This document shows positions 12,101 through 24,100 of a DNA stretch of 64,000 bases, piece by piece. How positions within the stretch are numbered: the stretch's first letter is position 1; each line of letters opens with the position of its first letter. Origin of the DNA: Scortum barcoo (taxonomy: Eukaryota; Chordata; Actinopteri; Centrarchiformes; Terapontidae); contig CM041546.1 of assembly GCA_023238725.1 (NCBI GenBank), forward strand, positions 9,982,028-10,046,027. The letters are read 5' to 3'. A program made the position numbers and the translations under genes. The notes under the pieces were generated by a model, which saw only the letters and a program-made list of their open reading frames with translations, was not told the DNA's origin and did no database searches.

Positions 12101-15100
12101 CCTGTCACCACCCCTCACTCGGACAAAGCCTTCTTTCCCCAGTGCTACTTCTTAATGTTGGAAATTCTCTCTGTTTTTCACAAAGCTATCTGACAAGATA
12201 ACTATATTCTTTTTCCCCCCCTGTATTCCTCTCCTCTTCTCTCCTCTCCCTCTTCCCCCTTCCAATCCTCTTCCCTCCCCTCTCACTGCAGGCTCTCGCC
12301 TCCTTAAATGTGGCGTTTAGCGTCGTTTAGCGTGGTCAGAGAGCATGAAAAATGTGACACTTTCCCAGCCGTGGCTGGCTTACGCTCCAGCGCATCCCCA
12401 TTGTGTTCCTGCATTGTTGTGGGTGATTTCTTCTCTGCAGAAACTCTACTGTATGAAACACTCATGCCTGTCTGAGCTTTGGCATGCTCCAGTTATGCTG
12501 TAGTGTCGCTGCATTAGCGAGCAAAGGGGGGTGGAGGGGAGGGGGGCAGAGGAGGAGGAGGTGGGGTGGGGGTCAGGCATGAGTGAAAATGGGAGGGGGA
12601 CTGCAGAGAGTGAGCGAACAAATCGTGCGAGAGAAGGGTGGCGATGGGGAAAAAAAAGCCTATGGAAAAAAAAGACTATGGAGGAAAGATGAGAAAAATA
12701 AAAAGACAAATGGAAGAAAAACTATTATACCCTAAGAGAAAATATTTCTGTTTTGAATAGCTTTGCATTTATTCCTGCCCTGCTGTTATGTTTTATAATA
12801 TTGTGTGGGTGTTAGTGATTGAATGATAATGCTGGGCATAGATCTGTTCTCACTGTACCTTGGAATAAACTGCAGATTCCATGACCTCTCCATCTCTGTA
12901 CCAGGTGATCTCAGCAGCAGGTTTGGCTCCCGAGGCTCTGCAGGTGAGGTTGTGTGGTGTGTGGGCCTTGAGACGTACAACAGGGCCTCCCTCCACCACA
13001 GGGTCTGAAGGAGGAACTGTAAAGTAGAACAAACATACCACTCAAAACAAAAAACTCATTACAGCTCCAGGCCAGCACAGAGTCACAGAGAAATCATACC
13101 GATATTGAGCTCGCTGTTGCTCTTAGCTCAGCATCAATATATTGCAACGGTAAAAGAGGCAAACAGTATCTTTTTATGGCCATGTGTCTGTTTAACAAGG
13201 TGTAGTTTCAGACAGGAGAAAAGACCAAGAACAGTTGTCATTTGGAGAAAAAAAAGACACAACCTTATTTATTTCCTTTCTTGGGACTAGCATTATTACT
13301 CTATTTGCTCTTACTGTTGCAGAGTGATGTTTCAACTGAATTGCTTATTTGTTCATTTATTTGCATGGTTTCGCACGCACCACTGGCAAGCCAAGCGTGC
13401 CACCCCTGATGAAGGCGTCTATCTCCCCAACCAATAAGAGAAGGCGTAAACATGGGGTTTGTGCTGGCCTTTCTCGCTCCCTCCACCGAACCAATTTCAC
13501 TGTGTGTATCTGAATTGTCAGAGGTCCTTCCGCTGCCGCGGCACGGACACTAATGGAATCCGAGTGCTAGGTGATTTTAATTTCCATGCCGATTCCCCTG
13601 ACTGCACTCCCGCCGTTGACTCCTTTGACTGTGCAGGATTGCTTTGGTCTCATCTGGCCACATTGATTTACACACACACACATGCAGGCATGTGCACACG
13701 CATACACATGCATGGAAAATTCTCTAACACTCTTTATATCCGCACATAAACATAAACTGCAAGTTCCTGAGCAATGCAGCAGATTTCATTTTTATGTTTA
13801 TGAAATGCGCCTAATGTTCATTAAACGCCAGCCATGGTCTCTCAGAGAGAATTTAATGTAGAAGTGGCAGTTTTATCAACTTTCTTTGCTGCCTCCATGT
13901 GGGCATCTTCACGGCTGTGTGTGGGCATGCGATGATCGCGCTGCTTTGTGCTGCTCTGTGCAGCTCTGTGCAGCTTTGACGGTGATGCTAGACACAGAGA
14001 GGTGGGCTGATGAACACAGGTGAACTCTCTGAATCTATTCACTTAGTTGAAATGTTCCTACATACTGCTTGTGATCTCAACCTGCTTGCCTTTCCATGGC
14101 AACCCAATCTGTACCGTTTGTCACCCTAACTCAGTGAATGCACACTGTAATGGCAGCAGATAAATTAAAGGACATCAGGCTCTGTGGTGAAAGCTCTGCA
14201 TTGTGTTATGGCGTAAGTCGCAGCAACATGCCTGCATAATTGTTCCCTCTTTGTTTGGTTGTTTGTTGGTTCTTGCTTTTAGGTGAATACATGGACAACT
14301 GACAGAACTAATTAATGAGTGATATTCCTTTGCATGCCACCAGATGCCAGCAGTGCTTTGCCGATTTCAATTCCCACAAGACCTGGCCCTCCTCCTCCTC
14401 ACCAACCCCCACCTCACCCACCCCCCCTCCATCTCTGAACGTCTGCGTGAAGAAGTAGATCACTCACATCATGTTAATGTAAAAACCGCCTTGCGGTTGA
14501 CAAATGTTGTGGCTCACTGTGAAATGTGCTAACTGTGCAGACCCTGACTTTCAAGCGACTACGCAAGTCATTTGTGACTGCAGCAATCACATTATCCTAG
14601 ACGTCCACAGTCTTGATTACTGCTAGTGAGAGCAGAGGGGTTTCCTTTTTTTTCCTAGCTGAATCTCTTGGCTGAGCCTAGCTTGGTTTGAATTATACTT
14701 TCAGGACATGATTTGTACCAAGAAACTAGATTTACACTGGGGTTATCTTTGAGTGGTGATAAGAGATTGTTTTATGAATTGCAAATCACTTGAGGAGTGC
14801 TTTGATGTATTTTTTATTTGTCTGTGATAAGTTGACTTTTAAATGTAATTATCTTTCGTGTATTGTACACATGTATATTTGTCTACATGCTCCTGTGTTT
14901 TGTGATGAAGACACTCCCCTGATTGTTCCCATGCGCTGCCAGCCTGCAGGCCTTGGCACGAGGGCTGGCTGCGAGGATCATGCATGAGCTGTGTATCTTA
15001 CCTAGTACAGTGAGCTTGGCACGGTGGGAGCGCAGTGCAGCCTGTGTAGCCTGACACTCATACACCGCGTCATCCGCCAACTCTGCCGAATCGATCAGCA

Positions 15101-18100
15101 AGCTGTGCTCGCCTGATAGTGGGTCGCCCATTAAGGAATAGCGCGTCCAGCCTGCGTGAAGCCAGCATAGAGAATAGAGTCAGAGACAAACAAACCAACC
15201 AACAACAAACACATAATGAAAGGACTATAAAATGAACAGACTTGTGCCTTGAACAAAGGCGAGAGAAACGTGGCAAGGCTCTGAAAGACACAAATGAAAG
15301 CAGGCAGCACCTCACTGGGCCAGGGACTGAGCCGCTGTGTTAGCAGAGCAGCATGAGGCTGGAAACGCAACACGTGAGATGGCTGCTGCTGCATGAGGAG
15401 TCTGTCCTTTAAACACAGACACAATAAAGATGGGGTGGCTAAGGTCAAGAGGAAGACTCTCCACCTTCTCTGTAGTCTGCCACACATTTAAATGTCAGTG
15501 CGTGACAAAAGCCAATTGATTATCTACCTTCCTACAAGACCCTTAAAATGCTAAGCAACAAATTAAAGTTCGTGTGTGCAGCAGCGGCCAACCTGTCTGC
15601 AGTACATTGTTCTCTAAACATTAATTTGCGTAAAACTCCAGCGTTTGACAGAGAGAGACTTGGTTTCTAATGAGACCTGGCATTGATCGCGGCAAGACAG
15701 ACAGAGACAGAGAGAGCAATAAACACATAGGAAGCAGCAGAGGAAAAAGAGAGGGAGGCCGACAGACAGAAATAAGTGGTTGGTGATAATACCTGGTAGG
15801 TCTCTCTCTCCACCCAGTGCCAGGCCATCTTTGGTCCATTGTACCATTCCCCGATAACCCACAATGACGCAGGGCAGGGTCACTGACTGACCAGATACAA
15901 CCACCTGGTCCTGGGGCTGCTGTGAGAAGTAGGCTGCTTGGGTGGCTGCTGGGAAAAAAGAGAAAAAGCCTGAAGTGAATATGACATCTCTTCACATTTG
16001 CATCACGGGAGATGGATGATTTGTATAGAAATTCACAAAATAGCTATGAAATATACAGTATACGTTTGCAGAATACCGCTAATGGCCTTTCAGAGAACGT
16101 AATGGCAGCATGTTTCTGCAGCGCCAGCAGAGATGTACCACGAGAAGAGTGAAACCTGCACTTTAAGCGGTGTGAAGAAAGCAAGTATGAAAGCAGAGCA
16201 GACTCCCATGAACCGGCCTGCTCTTTCTCTTGTTTTCGTGGCACTCGCTGGGAGAATGGCCTAGGCTGACATGTGTGAAAATATTATTTCTTTTCCCTAT
16301 AAATGTGCCTTCTAAGAGGAAGAGTCAGCTGTGCCTCATAACTTATTTAACTCCTTCCCAAGACCATATGGTTATATGCGCGCTGACATGAAGCAAACAC
16401 ACTTCTGGGGAGAAAAATCTGCCACTCTTTCAGTGTGCTTTTTGTAAAAATGGATGTTAAACAATCAAAACTCCATTAAAGTTCCCGGGGGACCCATCCG
16501 TTTGAGCTTGCTGAAAGTCAGCAGAGACACCTGCCACCGTTCCACTGCTGTGTTTAAGTGTGGCACACAGTCTCACTGGATTGGCTGACTTGCCTTCACA
16601 CGCATACAGAAACACAGCGGGAATATGGATCCGCAGTTCCAACTGTTTGTGCCACTATGCTAAAGATTGAGTATTACAAACCCTACTGGCAGGGGAAGAT
16701 GGCAACACTCCAGAGGTAACTAATCCGTAGGGGAAGGTAGGAGGAGAGGGAGAAAGGCAGTTGGTTGGTTATCTAAGTGGGGTGTCTATGTGAGTTGGGA
16801 ATAAGACTTAAAAAAAAAAAAAACTTCATTCTCCTGCTCTCTTTCTTTGTTGCTCAGTGGAGAATGGAAGGAAAGGGGGACAGGGGAAGATAAAGAGGGT
16901 TCTATTCAGGCAGTGCTAAGCCCCCCCTGAACTGCTTCTCTTGGTGGGAGCGCTTAAACAGACAGGGTTGCCCCCCCCCGCTCCAGGCGAAGAAAGCCGC
17001 TGAAAGGAGGGCAACATACGGCGGCCAGAGACGCGCTATTGTCCCCTTGTCCCTCTCTTTTAATAGGCCTCTTCATTTCCAATCAATCCTGCTAAATGCA
17101 AGTTTAATAGCTTTTCAATAGCAGCTTTTCCCCCCAGAGGGTAGCTGGGATTTTCTCCCTCTCTCTCTCTCACCCCTTTTCTCTTTACCCCTGTCTCTTC
17201 CCCCTTTTTCTCGCTCCATTCTCTCTGTTTTTTCTTTCTTTCTGAAGGGGGTTCCGAGGTTGCTGGCAGTGTTTATTCCGCACTCAATTATCCACTTCAT
17301 CTCAGGGTGCACCATGGACTGAACCCTGTCCCTCGCCTCCCCTCTCCCCTCGCGCCCTCCTGCCTCTGTCACCCAACAGCACAATTAAAGCCGCCAAACA
17401 GTGAGCTCATCAGGAACGTGAGCTCTCCGTGGGTCAGACCGATGCAGTTCTTAACAACTGCCTCAAAACCCATTTTCACATGCACCCATTCTCTCTTCTC
17501 TCTTAAAAGAGGTGCTAATAGTTGAACCGAAAACGAAAAAAAAAAGAAAAGATCAGAGAGCTACGCATGTTAGTTAACCGATAATGTCTCCAAGCACATC
17601 ATTTTTACCAAAAGTGTTCGAAAAGCCTATCTGTGGATGCAAACAGGTAGCCTGTATGTGTGTCACGCAGTGTGGATCAAAAAGAGGCCAATTTAAGAGC
17701 GTCAATGAGAAGTGTAACGTCTTCTAGCTCAGGCTATTAGGCGTTTAGCGAAGGTTGGCATTTTCACATCATACCTTCAAAAATGCTGTTTTTACAGTCT
17801 GTCTGCTTGTCCCTAACATTCTGCCTTTATGAGCTATTGAGCGTTTTCATATGCCTCCCCTCGCAGAGTGAGTTAGGGATTTTCCTCTTTGTATTTGCAA
17901 CAGTACAAACATTGATTGCAATTAAATATCTTGCCCAGAGTATCTAAATGTTTACAATTGGTAATAATTCAATGCATATATATAATGCATTGGTTGATTG
18001 TTCAGATGGATTACATGCACTGAATTGTTTCTCTTTACCTCACCCACATACGATTTCTCACGCTCACATATGGCAATTACTGCCACATGCGCACACACAT

Positions 18101-21100
18101 AGGAGCACGGGCGTACAAATATAGAGTACAGAATATGTGCTGTAGCAAATGTCTTCACACCATATGAGTGATTCATTGCTCTCCAGATCCCTTATTGAAA
18201 ATGCTCAACAGAACATCTCGACTGGCTAATGACTCATGCCAGATTCCTTTAATTCCTCCTTGCTGAATTAGACAATTCTTTGACGGTGTATTAGCAGCTT
18301 AATTACATGAATACATTTCTGACGGGGAGAGAGGGAGGAACAGAACCAGACAAAGAAACAGTGGAGGAGAGGCAGTCAGAAGAAGTAGGGAGCTGTGGGT
18401 GTGAGGAGGCTTGTTCTCGGCGTGCTGCAGTGTCACATACACACACGCGTGTACACAAACACCAAAGCACCGTGGCGTTCAGTGTTTTTTTTTTTTTTAA
18501 CAGACTCAAAATGAGAAGCTCGGCTATTGGCTGTGATTGAATCAAATTTGAAAAGAAAGAATCCCCCTGAAATCTCAACATTTCTGCTGTAGACGTCAGT
18601 TTATTTACCATGTCGTCTTGAATTTTACGTAGGTAAATATGTACAGTCTAGATTAGTTTTACCCCATGTGGCGTGCTTGATACTACGTTACTTTGAAGGC
18701 AGTTAAAATATAGATTTACGAGTCCTCATCACAAAAAAATGCAAACATTTACTCCATTTCTTACCTTGCTGCATGTGTGTATGAGTGCATGTGTGCTTTT
18801 CCATCCCCCAGTAACAAGGTCAAAACACATTTGGCCTGATACATTTTAATCCGGATTTCTCAAAATGGAATATCATTTCACGCCGCTGGATGCACATGAA
18901 GCTAAGTTTATGTGTGAGTGCATTTCTGCCCGACTGTGTGAGCTCAGTGTGTGTGTGTGTTTGCCTGTCTAAAAATGGGCAATGTATGTTTATGTCTGTG
19001 TGTGCGCGCATCTGAATGTGTGAATGAGCAGGGAGGGTGGGGCGGTGTTAATAGGGAAAGCAACTTGTCAGGCACCGGAGGGCACATTTAGCAGTTACTT
19101 TGACACAGTGACTTTGCTGTTTCTGTCACATGGTCGGAGTTAAGTGCAAAACAGCCTCTCTGACTTGGACACAACCTATTAAAGAGCTTTGTGCCGACCC
19201 TGGCACTGCCTGCACTCTCTCTCCCTCATCTGAACTGATAGGGATACGTTCACATCAGGAAGGATCAGGGAGAGATGGACAGATGTCAGCAATGATCCGT
19301 CCACCACTGGACATCTGCCTTGATAGAATTAGATTGAACCAGTCAGTGTGTGTGTTTGTGTGTGTGCGTGTGTGTGCACTGAAAATGTGTATGTGTAACT
19401 GCTGGCCATGATGCTAAAGACTGCGGAAGATAATGTGACTGCACATGACCTTTGGATAAAATGTGGATCCAGCACACATACACACAGTGCATTTATTACC
19501 AAGTCAGCACAGTCGTAATCTTCTATGCCATTTTGGTAATCTGACCAGAAAAGGAAAAAAAGGCCTGCAGTACAGGCCATAAATCAATTTAACCGAGCAT
19601 TCAAAACGTCAGGTCCTTCAAATAAAACATAAAGCAGTCCTTCCAGAAAAATGCGGTGTTTTTTTGTGATTGTTGCGGGCAAAAATCCTTGATTATGCGG
19701 CACGTTTTCCTTAAAAAATGCGATGGAGTATGCAGAATATTTATGCAATTTTATGCGATGGAATTGCGGGAATGGAATTTGCAAAAATTGCGAAAAAAAA
19801 GTGATTCCCCCAACACTCTGTTCTCACTAGGCTACTACCTTAATGTAAAGAGTCATTTCTAATGACTTCCTATGATAAGCAAGCATACTACATCACAGAA
19901 AGTGCTGGAATAATTAAGTTCTCATCTTGTTTTATTTCAGACCTTAACAAACACATGGCTCAAACTTACAAAACGTTGATGAGTCAAACAAGTTCCATAG
20001 CTTTACAAAAATAATTATTTATTATTATTAATTTTGTTGGCAAATGAGACTGATTTGCTGGACGTCATCATGTCTTCTTCGCGGGGTTTGCAGCTTTCCG
20101 ATGACGTCACTTCATAACGTTCCCAAGGCAACAGGAGGAAAATGGCTGCTCTTGTGTGAAGTAAACATGAAGTAAACATTTTCAACTTTCTGCGAAGATT
20201 ATGAAATCTTTCTTTCAAATTACTTTGAAAAAAATGACTTATGTGATCGCAAAATTAAATTTTTCTGGAGGGACTGATAAAGTAACATCTCTCTGGTGTC
20301 TAACAGTTAAGGCGGTGCACTCTGTCCATTTCACTGTGTTTTCACAATGACACTTGACTGCATATGTTCATTCAGTCTAAGAGGCTCCAAGCTGCGTTCT
20401 CAGAGAGTCCCTATTTTAGATGTGATTTTATTCCATGTCCTCATTCCCATCCAGTGCAAAGAGTGCAACATCCAGTCCTGTGGGGTCTATAAATATAAGT
20501 GCTCTCAACTTGACTGGGCAATTTGCTCTGTGCAGTAATAATTCAAAATGTTAAAAAATAGCGCCCAGTATCTACTTGCATTTTTGCCCCAGTGGTAGAG
20601 GCAGAATCGTGCACCCAGCTGGTGCGAGTTTTTCCACAATAAGAGCCGTAGAGGAGCAAATGAGGAGGAAAAACAGACAAAAAACTGCAGCACAAAACAA
20701 GGCAATTGGCAAAAAAGTGTCAAGCTTGGAATAAACAACCCCTTTCCCCAAATGCCATCCATTGTGCCTTGTCTAGATAAGGCTTCTAAATCGGGCTGGA
20801 AAATGCAAGCTCCATTTCTCTGTGTATGGAATTATTATCCCTTTGTTTTGAGTCAGGCTCTTTTGTCTTCCAATTCCTGTGTGCGTGCATGTGCGTGTAC
20901 ACAAACAGACAGTAGTGCTGAGGTAGCTGAACCAAAGAGTATGTCCCAAAGGAGACCCTGCACCCATCTCATGTTTGATCTGGCCACTAAGCTCATTAAC
21001 ATGACTCCGACAGAACTTCTGAGGGCTTGAAGGGCGCTAACAACAGATACCACCCACCAACCCATGGCAGTATGTCACCCAACACATACATTACATGTGC

Positions 21101-24100
21101 GAGCGCCTCTATGTTTTTCTTTGACTCGGACCAAACTGCTTCAGCTTGTGGCTCTGCAGATGGCTTCCTCCCTCACACCTTAATATGTCCCGGCCTCTCT
21201 TCAATCCTTTCTCTCCCACGTTGCATTCCAGCTGCACTCCCACCCACCCACTCGCACTATCTTTTCTCCCATTCTGCGTTTTTGTGCCCAAATTGCAGTC
21301 TAACAGCTTTTTAAGAGCTGTTTTGCTAGAGTTTAATCCTCCTAGCCTCCCCTTTCAGCCTTTATTCCATTGTGAAAATCTTGGCTCAGGCGCAGACCCT
21401 TTTTAGAGAGTGGACGCGCTCATCCACCCAGCCCCCCCTGCTGCTCCGCTGATACCCCAACCCAGGGCAATCTCTTCCATTCCTGCATCCCTATACAATC
21501 CAGCCCCATCCTCTCATTTCTCTGTTTATCACTTGTTCGTCTACAGTCAGTGAGCCATGATCCCTGAAATCAATGCCTAGCAGGCCCCCTTTGAGAGTTA
21601 TATAAGGTGTTACTAATTGTTGATTTGCTTTCTCCATGGCTCTTTCTGCCATCACTCTGCTCCGTGTCAGCTGTCATCTCTTGCCAGCCTCTCCCTTGCA
21701 CTCTCTCTCCCATCTCTTCCTCTCCCCTACCCTGTATCCCCTGTCCCTTTCTCTCGCTCTCTGCATCCCTGGTGTGAAAATCACAGGGGTTTGTGTCAGC
21801 TTGTCAACACAACACTCAAGGAAGCAGGGTAGTGGGAACAACAGAAAGAGAGAGACAGAGAAAGAGAGAGAGACAGAGACAGAGAGAGAGAGAGAGAGAA
21901 AAAAAGCAGCCACTACATGTTAGAGAGACCGGAACAACTGAGGAAAGGTAAAAATGGAAAAAGTGGGCTCCTGTCAGCTTCCAATTGCAAAGGAGCGGGC
22001 CTGAGAGGGGATTGATGGAACGCTGTAATCAGTCTGTCTCCAAGGCTGTCACCACGAGGTTTTTCTCTGCTGGAGTAGGGCACTGCACACATCAGAGCAG
22101 CAGTGAGGCTGATCGCATGGGCGAGCAGTGGCAGAGTTTCTCCCCGGGTACCTGCTACGGCAGATGCAGTGGATAGGGTAATAGAGTGGCATGCATACAA
22201 GGGGAAGGGAAGAAGGGAGGAGAAAAAGGACGAGGCTGATGGGGGGTGGGTGGGGGTAGACCAAGAGTGCTGATGTGACATAGTCATCGTGTGAGTGTAT
22301 GTGAACGGTTCAGTCCCTGTGCTGCAGTGCCCGTGCGATATGCCATAAATACACTCATTCTTATACTGTCTTCTCACTCTTGTCGTGCACACATGCCCAC
22401 TGATGCACACTCACTGTCACAGTCCCATATCTGTAGGGTTTCTAGTGGGCAGAAGCATCTCTCTGAGTATAATTCTAGCATAGCTTTTGAACAGCTCCAC
22501 CACTCTGAAGCCAAGAGCCTAAGAGCTGGGAGCTGACTCCATATAGACAGATAGCAAGTGACTGGCTGGCTGGCTGGCAGGAGGACAGGAAATAAAAAGC
22601 CATATAAAAAAAGAGAGAAAAGGGGAGGGAGTCAGTCGTGGCGGTATGAAATTGTCTGTACACATCAGCCAGCGGTGTTGACAAGATGTTGATTGAGCTA
22701 GTCTTGTCATTTCGTGTCATTCTTGCTTACCCCCCGGTGTTTTCACTGCAAGACAGCTGCTGGCTGGATCTGTGTCACAGTTCCAGCCCTTTTCTGTCCC
22801 CCCTACTTCTCTCTCACTTTTTCTTTCTGTCTCTGTATCCCAATTTCCCTCTCCAGCTCCCTCCCCCTCTTTACACCAGTGTTTGGATGGAAAGGCTTTC
22901 AGTATAATTTACTGTGCTTTTAAATCATTAACTTCTTGTGCTGTTTGCAAAAGCCCCGGTTTAGTGTGTGCATAACAGCTGACACGGTGGATAAAACAGC
23001 GATGGTGCGCAACATGTGACAGAGGCTTCTCAAAGATGGGATGGGAATTTAAAAGAAAAAAAAAGGAAACCATTTCAGTCCCTGCTGCAGACACGGCAAG
23101 TTAACGAAATAAATAAATAAATAAATAATAGATTCAAAATCCATAAAACAATGAAGAGATCATGTTAAAATTGCCTCCATCTCTTGCTTTTTCTAAAAGG
23201 CGGTAGAAATGAAAACAAAGGAATTCTGTACATAGATTCTGTGCTGGGACTCTGGGCCTAATGCCCTGGGGTGTCAATTAATTTAGTCTAGGGATTTGCG
23301 GCCTACTCTTCCTAATTGAGCCCAGTGGAGACCCCCTTGGCTCTTCACGATAGGAAGTAGTGCGTTTCATAATTAATACTTTTTTTTTCCCTTTATTATT
23401 ATTATTTTTTAATGAGGGTGGTAATGCTGTAAATGTATGCATCTCATTACAGTAAAAGGGCCATCTAAGCTATTGTTCACTTCCACAGTGTTTGCTGCTG
23501 GTGAGATGAATAAAAGAGACAACCTCATTCAGAAGCTGCAATGGCATTGAAGTCAGAGCTGTGCTTTTGTGTGTGTTTGAATACAAAACAGAGCTAGCTC
23601 TATGAGAGTCTCATTAGTGTTGCTTAATATGTGTGCTTTTTAAAGCTTAGAGGTTAATGCCCGACTTGCCTCCATTTCACTGGAGCTCTCTTTAATTTGA
23701 TGCATAGTTCTTTTTTGTCGGCAGCTGACAAGAGCCCCTTCAGAGAAAGCAGCTGAGCTGTGTTGTGAACTCTGCATCCAACAGGAATGCAAAGGCACAA
23801 AAACACTTGTGATTAAAGCTGTTTAAAATGTTTCTCCTCACTTCCCTTCTCATGCTCACTCCACATTACAGAAGATATTTCAGAACTATCCTATCTTCCC
23901 ATCTCTCTGTCCAGAGAACATAACTCCTGGCGATTATACAAATTACCTCCTCTCCCAGGAGAGCCATGGATCCAGTGAAAACAATAAGTGTGCGATTCAC
24001 AATGCTGCCACCTCACTGTTCTTACAAACGGTCTTCAAATTGCCATTTATTAATCAATGTCTGCGGTTCGTCTGTGACCAGAATTTCCGTTCCTTTTTCA

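Larger units (their letters stand above)
6339..15792 (-). other. kirrel introns 2-13, no other gene seen
   Basis: Introns longer than 300 bases are 6930-7737, 7937-8646, 9058-10286, 11416-12858, 13017-15001 and 15152-15792. All have GT-AG ends on the minus strand. They hold short CA/TG runs and C/T-rich tracts (for example near 11881 and 12220-12300) but no recognisable exon, RNA gene or intact transposon. Confidence 0.6.
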
